Shown piece after piece: positions 7,084 to 14,871 of a stretch of DNA of 64,000 nt (positions are counted from its first letter, which is position 1; every line of letters starts with the position of its first letter). This DNA is from JAABUE01 sp037440925 (lineage in GTDB: Bacteria > Chloroflexota > Anaerolineae > Anaerolineales > Villigracilaceae). Position numbers and translations under genes: made by a program. The DNA is taken from positions 1 through 64,000 of the forward strand of contig JBBITF010000002.1 in NCBI GenBank assembly GCA_037440925.1, written 5' to 3'. The notes below the pieces were generated by a model. That model saw only the letters and a program-made list of their open reading frames with translations. It searched no databases and was not told the DNA's origin.

Positions 7084-8133
7084 ATGTTGGACAAAATCAT
7101 CGCACGCATTCAAGAACCAGACCAGAAAGCGGCGCAAGCCGCCAGGGCGCGTCAGGATACCCTGACCAAGCCGCAGGGCAGCCTGGGACGCCTGGAAGAA
7201 CTCTCCATTCAACTGGCGGGCATCTACCGCCAGCCGATTCCGTCCATCAAGGATAAGGTCATCGTCACCATGGCGGGCGACCACGGCGTGGTCGCCGAAG
7301 GCGTGAGCGCCTTTCCGCAGGAAGTCACGCCGCAGATGGTCTATAATTTCCTGAACGGCGGCGCAGCCATCAACGTGCTGGCGCGGCATGTCGGCGCGCG
7401 CATCGTCGTCGTGGACATGGGCGTGGCAAGCGACTTCGAGCCGCACCCGTCCCTCGTCATCAAGAAGGTCGCCAAAGGCACGGCGAATATGGCGCAGGGT
7501 CCCGCCATGACCCGCGCCCAGGCGGAGCAAGCCATCCTCGCGGGCGTGGAAGTGGTCGAAGCGGAAATCCAGCGCGGGCTGGACATCGTCGGCACAGGCG
7601 ACATGGGCATCGGCAACACCACGCCGTCCGCCGCCATCGCCGCCGCGCTGACGGGCGAGCCGCCAGCCAAAATTGCGGGGCGCGGCACGGGCGTGGACGA
7701 CGAAGGTCTCAAGCGCAAGGTCAGCGCCATCGAACGCGCGCTCGCGGTCAACCAGCCGAATCCCAAAGACGGCTTGGATGTCCTCGCCAAAGTGGGCGGT
7801 TTCGAGATTGGCGGGCTGGCGGGCGTCATCCTCGGCGCGGCTGCCAACGGCAAGCCCGTGATGGTGGACGGCTTCATCTCCACCGCCGCCGCGATGATTG
7901 CCGTCGCCGTCGCTCCCGCCGCGCGCCCCTACCTCATCTCGGCGCACCGCTCGAAGGAAGTCGGTCACGGCATCATGCTCGACTGGCTGGGTCTCAAGCC
8001 GCTCTTCGACCTCGACATGCGTCTCGGCGAAGGCACGGGCGCGGCGCTGGGCATGTCGGTTGCCGAAGCCGCCTGCAAGATTCTGGCGGAAATGGCGACC
8101 TTCGGCGAAGCGGGCGTGAGCGAGAAGCAATAA
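7084..8133 (+). CDS. cobT: Nicotinate-nucleotide--dimethylbenzimidazole phosphoribosyltransferase
   Basis: A 349-residue enzyme, the standard CobT length, that makes alpha-ribazole phosphate, the activated lower ligand. Recognised blocks are GDHGVVAEGVSAFPQEVT, GTGDMGIGNTTPSAA and the C-terminal EGTGAALGM, where Glu316 corresponds to the catalytic base. ATG at 7084 has aaggaa upstream. It supplies the substrate for CobS, the next gene. Confidence 0.95.
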   Translation: MLDKIIARIQEPDQKAAQAARARQDTLTKPQGSLGRLEELSIQLAGIYRQPIPSIKDKVIVTMAGDHGVVAEGVSAFPQEVTPQMVYNFLNGGAAINVLARHVGARIVVVDMGVASDFEPHPSLVIKKVAKGTANMAQGPAMTRAQAEQAILAGVEVVEAEIQRGLDIVGTGDMGIGNTTPSAAIAAALTGEPPAKIAGRGTGVDDEGLKRKVSAIERALAVNQPNPKDGLDVLAKVGGFEIGGLAGVILGAAANGKPVMVDGFISTAAAMIAVAVAPAARPYLISAHRSKEVGHGIMLDWLGLKPLFDLDMRLGEGTGAALGMSVAEAACKILAEMATFGEAGVSEKQ

Positions 8134-8143
8134 CTCGGAGTCA

Positions 8144-8184
8144 AAAGCCTCCAGACTTTTGACATTGCAAAGTCTGGAGGCTTT
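8144..8184. repeat. 16-bp perfect hairpin between cobT and cobS
   Basis: aaagcctccagacttt (8144-8159) pairs with its exact complement (8169-8184) around a 9-base loop. No T-run follows. It matches the variable-arm palindrome family; in mRNA it would form a strong hairpin just upstream of the cobS start. Confidence 0.8.
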
Positions 8185-8196
8185 GCGGTCCCAACG

Positions 8197-8925
8197 ATGA
8201 AATATTTCCGAATCGCCTTTGGCTTGATGACCACCCTCCCGTTCCGCCTGCCCGATGACTGGCAAACGGGCGACAGCGGACGCGCCTCGCTTTGGTACCC
8301 CTTCGTTGGATTGGTTATCGGCGGATTGATTCTCCTCGGCTGGATGGGGACGACCCGCCTCTTTCCCGCGCTCGCGGCTGGGATTCTGACCCTCATCCTT
8401 TGGGTTACGCTGACAGGCGGTCTGCACCTCGACGGTCTCGCCGACTGCTGCGACGGTCTGCTGGCAAGCGCTTCCGTCGAGCGCCGCCTCGAAATCATGA
8501 AGGACTCGCGCCTGGGGGCATTCGGCGGCATCGGTCTGGCCTTGACCTTGCTCCTCAAAGCCGCCATACTTGCCTCGCTCACGCCTCAATCCGCTTTGGG
8601 AATTCTGCTCGCCGCCAGCCTCGCGCGTTGGTGTATCCTGCCCGCTGGCTTGCTGCCGCTGGCTCGTCCCTCAGGCATGGGCGCGGACTTCAAAGCAGGC
8701 TTCCGCCCCTGGTTCATTGCTGTTGGCGCGGTCATCCCCCTTGCGCTTTCCATCCTCCTCGGCGCGCGCGGACTCATTTCACTGCTGGCTGGCTTGCTCG
8801 CCGCCGCTCTTGTTTTGCGCCTCGCCCAATCCCGCATCGGCGGCGTCACAGGCGATGTCTTCGGCATGACGGTGGAAGTTGTTGAAGCGGCGGCTTTGTT
8901 GGTTTTTGTGGCTTTTATCCCATAA
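8197..8925 (+). CDS. cobS: Adenosylcobinamide-GDP ribazoletransferase (cobalamin synthase)
   Basis: A 242-residue membrane enzyme that joins adenosylcobinamide-GDP to alpha-ribazole (phosphate), the last assembly step. The family motif HLDGLADCCDGLL carries the metal-binding aspartates at about residues 79, 83 and 86; five or more hydrophobic segments follow. The ribosome site is weak because a hairpin repeat lies immediately upstream. Length is normal for CobS. Confidence 0.93.
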   Translation: MKYFRIAFGLMTTLPFRLPDDWQTGDSGRASLWYPFVGLVIGGLILLGWMGTTRLFPALAAGILTLILWVTLTGGLHLDGLADCCDGLLASASVERRLEIMKDSRLGAFGGIGLALTLLLKAAILASLTPQSALGILLAASLARWCILPAGLLPLARPSGMGADFKAGFRPWFIAVGAVIPLALSILLGARGLISLLAGLLAAALVLRLAQSRIGGVTGDVFGMTVEVVEAAALLVFVAFIP

Positions 8926-8965
8926 TACGCATTACGTATTACGCATTACGCAATACGCCCTCTAC
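8926..8965. repeat. Heptamer tandem repeat (attacgc type) between cobS and cbiZ
   Basis: Successive 7-base variants attacgc, attacgt, attacgc, attacgc, aatacgc. The same family occurs in frame inside cbiB at 9886-9945. Confidence 0.75.
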
Positions 8966-8991
8966 GTTTCAACCCTCATGCACACTTACCC

Positions 8992-9639
8992 ATGAACCTT
9001 CCCATCCTCGGCATCACAGTCTCTGAAATGCCCGAAGCGATTCACGTCCGCAGCCAGTCGCCGCTGAGCGCGCTTTCGTCTGCCATTGTCGGCGGCGGAT
9101 TTCGGCGCGTCCGCCACATCCTCAACGCCTATGTGGACAAGGACTACAACTCCCTGACTCCCCAAGCCGATTTGCGCGCTCTTGCCCGCCGATTGGGCGT
9201 CTCAGGCGCGTTCGTCGGTCTGCTGACGGCGGTTCCACTCCGCAAGGCGCGGCTGGCTTTCTTTGAAGAAGATGGCTTATCGGTTGGCGCGCTCATCACG
9301 GCTGGAGTCGGCAACGCCGCCAGCGCGGGCATCACCCAACCCTATCGCCCTCGCCCCAGCACCATCAACATCATCCTTTTACTCGACGCAAACCTGTCCC
9401 GCAGCGCCATGCTCAACGCCTTCATCACCGCCACCGAAGCCAAGACCGCCGTCATTCAATCCCGCCGCATCCTGACTCCCGACGGCGACTTTGCCACAGG
9501 CACCTCCACCGACACGGTCACGGTCGCGGCGACAGGCAACGGCAAGCGCCAAAATTATGCTGGCTCTGTCACCGTCCTCGGCTGGCTCATTGGGCGGGCG
9601 GTCAGGCAGGCGTTGGGGGAGTCGTTGGATGTGGATTAG
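8992..9639 (+). CDS. cbiZ: Adenosylcobinamide amidohydrolase
   Basis: A 215-residue CbiZ-family amidohydrolase, known from archaeal and some bacterial corrinoid salvage: it removes aminopropanol from adenosylcobinamide (or the lower loop of pseudocobalamin) to give adenosylcobyric acid. Typical blocks are TAGVGNAASAG, STINIILLLD, ATEAKTAV, GTSTDTVTVAAT and YAGSVTVLGWLIGRAV. Together with cbiB, cobU, cobS and cobT it allows an imported corrinoid to be stripped and given a new lower ligand. Confidence 0.9.
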   Translation: MNLPILGITVSEMPEAIHVRSQSPLSALSSAIVGGGFRRVRHILNAYVDKDYNSLTPQADLRALARRLGVSGAFVGLLTAVPLRKARLAFFEEDGLSVGALITAGVGNAASAGITQPYRPRPSTINIILLLDANLSRSAMLNAFITATEAKTAVIQSRRILTPDGDFATGTSTDTVTVAATGNGKRQNYAGSVTVLGWLIGRAVRQALGESLDVD

Positions 9640-9660
9640 GTACACAGGTGAACAGGTAGG
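9640..9660. repeat. Octamer tandem repeat between cbiZ and cbiB
   Basis: aggtacac aggtgaac aggtagg, a short member of the octamer family (compare 2472, 24546 and 42624). Confidence 0.6.
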
Positions 9661-9663
9661 ATC

Positions 9664-10629
9664 ATGCCGCTCCTTGCTTTGCTCTTCGACCTGTTCCTCG
9701 GCGACCCGCCGAATCGTTTTCATCCCACCGCATGGATGGGAAGCCTGATTGCCTTTTTACTCCGATTTCGTCCGCGCGGAAACCGTTTTGCTGAACTGAC
9801 TTATGGCGTCTTCATCCTTTTCGTTGGCATAACCCTTTCCGTTCTTGCAGGCTTGGCAATCTCGCGCTTGATTCCTCTTATCTCCACTTACGTATTACGC
9901 CTTACGCCTTACGCCTTACGCATTACGCCTTACGGAATACGGCTTCCCAATCTCCAAGATTCACTTGCCTGGCTCCTCACCGCCCTCGTCCTCAAATTCA
10001 CCCTCTCCCTGCGCGGACTGGACCGCGCCGCCCGCGACGTTCAGTCTGCCCTTGAATCAAAGAACCTGCCTGAAGCGCGGAGATTGCTTTCGTGGCATCT
10101 CGTCAGCCGCGACACATCGCAACTGGATGAATCCAAAGTGTCAGCGGCGGCGATTGAATCGGTGGCGGAAAACGCTTCGGATGGAATCATCGCGCCGTTG
10201 TTTTTCTTCGCCCTGGGCGGATTGCCCGCCGCCTTTGCCTATCGCTTCGTCAACACGGCGGACTCGATGCTCGGCTATCATGACGAAGAACGAGAATGGC
10301 TGGGCAAAGTCCCTGCGCGGCTGGACGACCTGCTGAACTTCATCCCCGCGCGGCTGGCTGGGTTGTTCATCGTGCTGTCCGCGCCATTTTGCGGAGCCAG
10401 CCTCTCGCAAGCATGGAGCATCATGCGGCGGGACGCAGGTCAAACCGCCAGCCCCAATGCGGGAATTCCCATGAGCGCGATGGCGGGCGCGCTCGGCGTG
10501 GAGCTGGAAAAGGTCGGTCACTACGCCCTCGGCAAGGGACTGCGCCTGCCCGTCCCCGCAGACCTCGCCCGCGCGCGGCGGATGTTGTTCGTGGCGGTCG
10601 GCTTTGCCGCATTGGTTTTCTCACTGTAG
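9664..10629 (+). CDS. cbiB: Adenosylcobinamide-phosphate synthase, with heptamer-repeat insertion
   Basis: A 321-residue membrane protein that links adenosylcobyric acid to (R)-1-aminopropanol or its phosphate. The N-terminal signature FLGDPPNRFHPTAWMG, the loop VSAAAIESVAENASDG and NTADSMLGYHDEE identify CbiB. Residues about 75-94 (9886-9945) are encoded by 7-base repeats of the ttacgcc type and replace or extend a loop between hydrophobic segments; the reading frame is kept. Other regions look like an ordinary CbiB. Confidence 0.92.
   Translation: MPLLALLFDLFLGDPPNRFHPTAWMGSLIAFLLRFRPRGNRFAELTYGVFILFVGITLSVLAGLAISRLIPLISTYVLRLTPYALRITPYGIRLPNLQDSLAWLLTALVLKFTLSLRGLDRAARDVQSALESKNLPEARRLLSWHLVSRDTSQLDESKVSAAAIESVAENASDGIIAPLFFFALGGLPAAFAYRFVNTADSMLGYHDEEREWLGKVPARLDDLLNFIPARLAGLFIVLSAPFCGASLSQAWSIMRRDAGQTASPNAGIPMSAMAGALGVELEKVGHYALGKGLRLPVPADLARARRMLFVAVGFAALVFSL
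9886..9950. repeat. Heptamer tandem repeat inside cbiB
   Basis: Consecutive variants of ttacgcc/attacgc run from about 9896 to 9948. Twenty-one bases (three units) preserve the frame, so the array translates into a periodic Thr-Pro-Tyr-x-Leu-Arg pattern rather than stops. Confidence 0.85.
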
Positions 10630-10639
10630 TATTACCGCG

Positions 10640-10738
10640 CGACATTTGCATTGAACGCGCAAATGTCGTGGGACAGACCTTTGGTCTGTCCAGACAGGTC
10701 AGAGACCTGTCCTACGTTTGGTTGCGGCTGGAAGCCGC
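10640..10738. repeat. Cluster of four palindromes upstream of cobD
   Basis: In series: gacatttgc/gcaaatgtc (10641-10649, 10659-10667), ggacagacc/ggtctgtcc (10671-10691), gacaggtc/gacctgtc (near 10693-10711) and gcggctggaagccgc (near 10724-10738). All are perfect inverted repeats with different arms. They fill the whole cbiB-cobD gap. Confidence 0.75.
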
Positions 10739-10752
10739 GCTATGGAGTTTCT

Positions 10753-11808
10753 ATGTCAAGACGTGTTGAACCAGCCGCACACGGCGCGATTGATTTCGCC
10801 GAACTGGAGCGCCTCGGACTCCGCCCCGAAGATGTGCTGGATTTCAGCGTCAACAGCAACCCGTTTGGACCGTCGCCCAAAGTCTGGGAAGCCATCCGTC
10901 AGACTCCGCTGGAACGTTACCCTGACCGCGAAGCGATTGCCCTGCGGCGGGAACTGGCGCGGCGGCTGGGAGTTTCTCCGAAGCAAATCGTCGTCGGCAA
11001 CGGGACGGCGGAGTTGATTCAATTGGCGGCGTTGGCGCTGTTGCAGCGGGGAGAAAACGCCCTGATAACGGAACCCACTTTCGGGGAGTATGAACGCGCG
11101 GTCCGCTTGATGGGTGGGAATGTTCATCGCTGGCGAGCCGTCCCCGAAACGGGATTCGCTTTCCGTCCCGATGAAATCCAAAAAGACTTGAGAAACGTCC
11201 GCTTGGCGTTCCTCTGCAACCCAAACAACCCGACGGGGCAGATTTTGCCGCTCGAAGTTTTGGATGCGTGGGCGGTGGAGTTTCCGAGCGCCCTGTTTGT
11301 GGTGGACGAAGCCTATCTTGCTTTTGCGCCTGGGATGAAGTCGGCGGCGACGCTGCGCCGCAGGAATATTTTGACCCTGCGTTCGATGACCAAGGATTAT
11401 GCAATTGCGGGACTGCGCTTGGGCTACGCGGTTGGAGACGAAACAGTGATTCAGGCTTTGGCGGACGTGCGCCCCGCATGGAACGTGAACGCGCTGGCGC
11501 AGTCGGCGGGGCTGGCGGCGCTGCGCGATGAAGATTATCTGCGTAAGACGTTGACGCAATTGCAAGTCGAAAAACAAGGGCTGGTCAGCGGCTTGCGGGA
11601 ACTTGGATTCAAGCCCGTCCCCTCGCACACGAATTATTTTCTTCTGCCCGTTTCGAGCGGCGCGGACTTCCGTCAGAAGTTGCTTGCGCATGGTATCCTC
11701 GTCCGCGACTGCGCTTCGTTTGGCTTGCCTGCGTATGTGCGCATTGCGGCGCGCAGGGCGGTAGAGAATGCCAGGCTGCTGGCAGCATTGGAAGAGGAGT
11801 TTGTATGA
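10753..11808 (+). CDS. cobD: Threonine-phosphate decarboxylase (PLP aminotransferase fold)
   Basis: A 351-residue fold-type I PLP enzyme producing (R)-1-aminopropanol phosphate from L-threonine phosphate. The N-terminus (PAAHGAIDFAEL, then FSVNSNPFGPSP) is typical of CobD rather than histidinol-phosphate aminotransferase, and the PLP lysine lies in RSMTKDYAIAGLRLGY. The start at 10753 is preferred over the open frame from 10651, which only covers palindromes. Its stop overlaps the cobQ start (ATGA). Histidinol-phosphate aminotransferase is the alternative, but the context favours CobD. Confidence 0.88.
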   Translation: MSRRVEPAAHGAIDFAELERLGLRPEDVLDFSVNSNPFGPSPKVWEAIRQTPLERYPDREAIALRRELARRLGVSPKQIVVGNGTAELIQLAALALLQRGENALITEPTFGEYERAVRLMGGNVHRWRAVPETGFAFRPDEIQKDLRNVRLAFLCNPNNPTGQILPLEVLDAWAVEFPSALFVVDEAYLAFAPGMKSAATLRRRNILTLRSMTKDYAIAGLRLGYAVGDETVIQALADVRPAWNVNALAQSAGLAALRDEDYLRKTLTQLQVEKQGLVSGLRELGFKPVPSHTNYFLLPVSSGADFRQKLLAHGILVRDCASFGLPAYVRIAARRAVENARLLAALEEEFV

Positions 11809-13307
11809 CCGCAAAAACCCTGATGGTCGTCGGTACGTCTTCCTCGGCGGGCAAAAGCCTGCTGGTGACGGCGCTGTGCTATTATTATGCCCGGCGCGGC
11901 ATAAAGGTCGCGCCTTACAAGGCCCAGAACATGTCCAACAACGCCGCCGTGTGCGCCGACGGCTCCGAGATCGGGCGCGCCCAGGCTACCCAGGCGTTGG
12001 CGGCCGGCATTGCTCCGCGCGTGGAGATGAACCCGGTGCTTATCAAGCCCGAAGCCGATTCGCGCTCGCAGGTGGTGGTGATGGGGCGCGCCTGGCAGAA
12101 CCTTTCGGCGCGCGAATATTATCCGCGCAAGAAATTCCTTTGGGAGCAGGCGACCGGCGCGCTGGACACGCTGCGCGCGGAATATGACCTGGTCATCATG
12201 GAGGGCGCGGGCAGCCCGGTGGAACTGAACTTGAAGGAAGGCGACATCGTCAACATGGCGGTAGCCCGCTATGCGGACGCGCCCACGCTGCTGGTCGGCG
12301 ACATTGACCGCGGCGGGATTTTCGCGCAACTTCTCGGGACCTTGTGGCTGCTTCCGCCCGAGGAGCGGACTCTCGTGCGCGGGCTGGTCGTCAACAAATT
12401 CCGCGGCGACATCTCCCTGTTTGCCGATGGCGTACGGATACTCGAAGAGCGCGGCGGCGTGCCGGTGCTGGGCGTGCTTCCCTACCTGCATGGTCTCTTC
12501 ATCCCCGAAGAGGACGCGGTGGCGTTGGAGGTCCCGGCGCAGCCTGCGCGACCGGCCCAGGTGGTTGACATTGCGGTCATCCGCCTGCCGCGCATTGCCA
12601 ACTTCGACGATTTCGATCCGCTGGCTGCTGAACCCGGCCTGCGCCTGCGTTACGTGGATTCGCTCGCCCAACTCGGCCAACCTCATGCGGTCATCCTGCC
12701 TGGCACAAAAAGCACCGTGGACGACCTGGCCTGGCTGCGCGCCCAGGGCCTGGCGGAGGCTGTCTGCGCTGTTGCCGAGCGGGGCGGCGCGGTGGTGGGG
12801 ATTTGCGGCGGCTACCAGATGCTGGGCGAGACCATCCGCGATCCGCAGCATGTCGAGTCGCGCCAGGCCGAGACGAAGGGGCTGGGGTTGCTGCCTCTCG
12901 AAACCACCTTCGCCGGGGAGAAGGCCACCTTCCAGGCCGGCGCCGTGATACGAGGCGGGCCAGGCTGGCTTGCCGGGCTAGAGGGCCAGGGCATTCACGG
13001 ATATGAGATCCACATGGGACGCACGAAGAGCAAAAGTCACTGGCTGGAGATCACGCTTCGCAACGGGCAGCGCGCGCAAACGCCGGACGGCGCGGTCAGC
13101 GCAGACGGGCGCGTATGGGGTTGTTATGTGCATGGCTTGTTTGCCAACCAGAACCTGCGCCGCGCCTGGCTCCAAAGCCTGGGCTGGCAGCCGGCGCAAA
13201 ATTGGAGCGCCAACGACTTGTTCACCGCCTCGCTGGCGCGTCTGGCCGACAGCCTGGACGAATCGTTGAACATGCAGGCGCTGGAAAGGATAATATGGGA
13301 CGCTTGA
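11805..13307 (+). CDS. cobQ: Cobyric acid synthase
   Basis: A 500-residue glutamine-dependent amidase that adds the four remaining amides to adenosylcobyrinic acid a,c-diamide. The ATP-binding N-terminus GTSSSAGKS is at residues 10-18, KAQNMSNNA follows, and the glutaminase nucleophile is Cys334 in VVGICGGYQM. It overlaps cobD by 4 bases and cobU by 13. From the first codons onward the DNA contains frequent CCGG and GATC, unlike everything from btuF to cobD, although the gene fits the operon perfectly. Confidence 0.95.
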   Translation: MTAKTLMVVGTSSSAGKSLLVTALCYYYARRGIKVAPYKAQNMSNNAAVCADGSEIGRAQATQALAAGIAPRVEMNPVLIKPEADSRSQVVVMGRAWQNLSAREYYPRKKFLWEQATGALDTLRAEYDLVIMEGAGSPVELNLKEGDIVNMAVARYADAPTLLVGDIDRGGIFAQLLGTLWLLPPEERTLVRGLVVNKFRGDISLFADGVRILEERGGVPVLGVLPYLHGLFIPEEDAVALEVPAQPARPAQVVDIAVIRLPRIANFDDFDPLAAEPGLRLRYVDSLAQLGQPHAVILPGTKSTVDDLAWLRAQGLAEAVCAVAERGGAVVGICGGYQMLGETIRDPQHVESRQAETKGLGLLPLETTFAGEKATFQAGAVIRGGPGWLAGLEGQGIHGYEIHMGRTKSKSHWLEITLRNGQRAQTPDGAVSADGRVWGCYVHGLFANQNLRRAWLQSLGWQPAQNWSANDLFTASLARLADSLDESLNMQALERIIWDA

Positions 13308-13870
13308 TCCTGGTCTTGGGCGGCGCGCGCAGCGGCAAGAGTTCGTATGCCGAAGGGCGCGCCAGGGAATTGGGCGGGGACGAGGTGTTATATGTTGCCA
13401 CGTCGGAAGCAAAAGATGATGAGATGGTCGCGCGCGTAGCCAGGCACCGCGCCGCGCGGCCGCCTGCCTGGGGCACGGTCGAAGCGCCTCGGAGCGTTGC
13501 GCAGGCCATTCGTCAGGCGCGAAGCGGGGAGCAGGTCGTCCTGGTAGATTGCATCACGTTCCTGGTGTCCAATCATTTGATCACAGCCGCCGGCCCCGAA
13601 GGCGATCCCTTCGACGCGCCCAGCGCAGATCCGTTCGACGAGCGGATCGAGGCGGGCGTGATCGCAGAAGTGGAAGCGCTGGCAGCCTACGCGCGCGAGC
13701 AGGACGTGACCATGCTGGTCGTGTCGAATGAAGTTGGGCTGGGGTTGGTCCCGGCGTATGAATTGGGGCGCGCTTACCGCGATATTTTGGGGCGCGCCAA
13801 CCAGGTGCTGGCGCGCTATGCCGATGAGGTGTTGTTGCTGGTGGCCGGTATCCCGATGAAGGTGAAATGA
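13295..13870 (+). CDS. cobU: Adenosylcobinamide kinase / adenosylcobinamide-phosphate guanylyltransferase
   Basis: A 191-residue bifunctional enzyme that phosphorylates adenosylcobinamide and transfers GMP. The P-loop GGARSGKS is at residues 9-16, followed by ARHRAARP (region of the guanylylated His), VVLVDCITFLVSNH and the VSNEVGLGLVPAYELGRAYRD block of CobU/CobP. The ATG at 13295 lies inside the end of cobQ and is preceded by ggaaagga. Length is normal. The stop overlaps the start of the cobC remnant. Confidence 0.93.
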   Translation: MGRLILVLGGARSGKSSYAEGRARELGGDEVLYVATSEAKDDEMVARVARHRAARPPAWGTVEAPRSVAQAIRQARSGEQVVLVDCITFLVSNHLITAAGPEGDPFDAPSADPFDERIEAGVIAEVEALAAYAREQDVTMLVVSNEVGLGLVPAYELGRAYRDILGRANQVLARYADEVLLLVAGIPMKVK

Positions 13871-13929
13871 TGTTGCGTTTGTTGATCGTCCGCCATGGCG
13901 AGACCGAGTGGAATGCCCAGCATCGTTAG
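13870..13929 (+). pseudogene. cobC: Truncated alpha-ribazole phosphatase (cobC stub)
   Basis: From ATG 13870, overlapping the cobU stop, 19 codons encode an unmistakable histidine-phosphatase N-terminus, LLIVRHGETEWNAQHR, ending at TAG 13927-13929. The phosphatase family is about 200 residues long, so over 90% is missing. Immediately after the stop the DNA encodes part of a cytochrome c domain. The stub was evidently the last gene of the B12 operon before a deletion or insertion. Confidence 0.8.
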
Positions 13930-14204
13930 GCGGGCAGGAATTGTATTTCAGCCGCGGCTGCTCGTCTTGCCATGCGCGCGACGATAGTTACAGTATTGGC
14001 CCTTCCTGGAAAGGGCTGTATGGCTCACAGGTGGAACTGGATGACGGTACGTTCGTTCTTGCCGACGACGCCTACCTGCTCGAATCGATCCTTGTTCCCG
14101 GCGCAAAAATTGTCAAGGGGTACGCGACCGGCTCCATGCCGGCAGGCGGTTTGACAGAATCGGATGCAAGGCAGTTGGTGGAGTATATCAAGACGATCAG
14201 GTAA
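13930..14204 (+). pseudogene. Fragment of cytochrome c oxidase subunit II (heme c domain)
   Basis: The frame encodes GQELYFSRGCSSCHARD, then GPSWKGLYGS and GYATGSMPAGGL, ending YIKTIR. This is the mono-heme c domain (CSSCH plus axial Met in SMP) found at the C-terminus of caa3-type subunit II. There is no signal peptide, membrane helix or copper centre in front; it is fused directly to the cobC stub. An ATG at 13908 could express about 98 residues, but without export it could not receive heme normally, so a remnant is likelier. Confidence 0.7.
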
Positions 14205-14219
14205 GGGGTTACGGATTCC

Positions 14220-14867
14220 TTATTGTTCCTCGAAAAAATCGGCATCCTCAATGCCGACCATGTAATCGAAATTACCCTCGCCGGCCGTGCGCATCAAGGT
14301 TTTCAGGATGAGATTGATTTTCTTGTCATCGTCATACGGTCCAGCGATATAGTACGGCTTCCCATCACGACCGAATGGGATGTTGCCCTGGCGTGGGTGC
14401 GCATCCGGCGGATCAAGAATCTGGTCGGCCAACGCTTGCGTGAAGTCCGGGTGCGGATCGAGTTCATATCTTTTTGCATATTCTATCGAGCCGTAGATCA
14501 TTTCATGGGCAAACTCGACAGAACACGGTTCAGGCTCTCCACGGCATATCTCCGGCAATTTGCGCTGGAATGCTGCGCGCGATACATCGGTATAAGTCAC
14601 TACATCTTTAACGCCCAGGCAGTATAAGTCAATCAAATAGACGCCATAGGTGACTTTGTCCGCATTTTGTTGGCGCGCCACGACAACCGGCGTGATACCG
14701 CTTTCCTGCCAGCCCTTCATGACCCAGCAGCCAAAAATCGGATACTCGCGGGCGTGTTGCAGGATGTATTTTGGCCCTGTAAGCGAGAACTTGCGAACCT
14801 GGGAGATGGGGATTTGTAAATTGATCTTTGGGCGAAGTTTCTTGTCTTTTTTCTGTTTCTTTGGCAT
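14220..14867 (-). CDS. Conserved hypothetical protein (215 aa)
   Basis: Starts with a Lys-rich stretch (MPKKQKKDKKLRPK) and contains TYGVYLIDLYCLGVKDV and an AHEMIYGSIEYAKRYEL block, suggestive of a mixed alpha/beta soluble protein. I cannot name a family with confidence. The start at 14867 is chosen because it lies 4 bases after the creatininase stop on the same strand, so the two genes are almost certainly co-transcribed. No signal peptide or membrane segment is seen. Confidence 0.65.
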   Translation of the reverse strand: MPKKQKKDKKLRPKINLQIPISQVRKFSLTGPKYILQHAREYPIFGCWVMKGWQESGITPVVVARQQNADKVTYGVYLIDLYCLGVKDVVTYTDVSRAAFQRKLPEICRGEPEPCSVEFAHEMIYGSIEYAKRYELDPHPDFTQALADQILDPPDAHPRQGNIPFGRDGKPYYIAGPYDDDKKINLILKTLMRTAGEGNFDYMVGIEDADFFEEQ

Positions 14868-14871
14868 TTTG

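Noticed and set aside
6793..8589. 598-codon open frame on the minus strand opposite cobT and cobS
   Set aside because: Antisense to well-recognised enzymes; composition (His/Asp/Arg/Gly rich) is that of a shadow frame in GC-rich DNA, with no domain.
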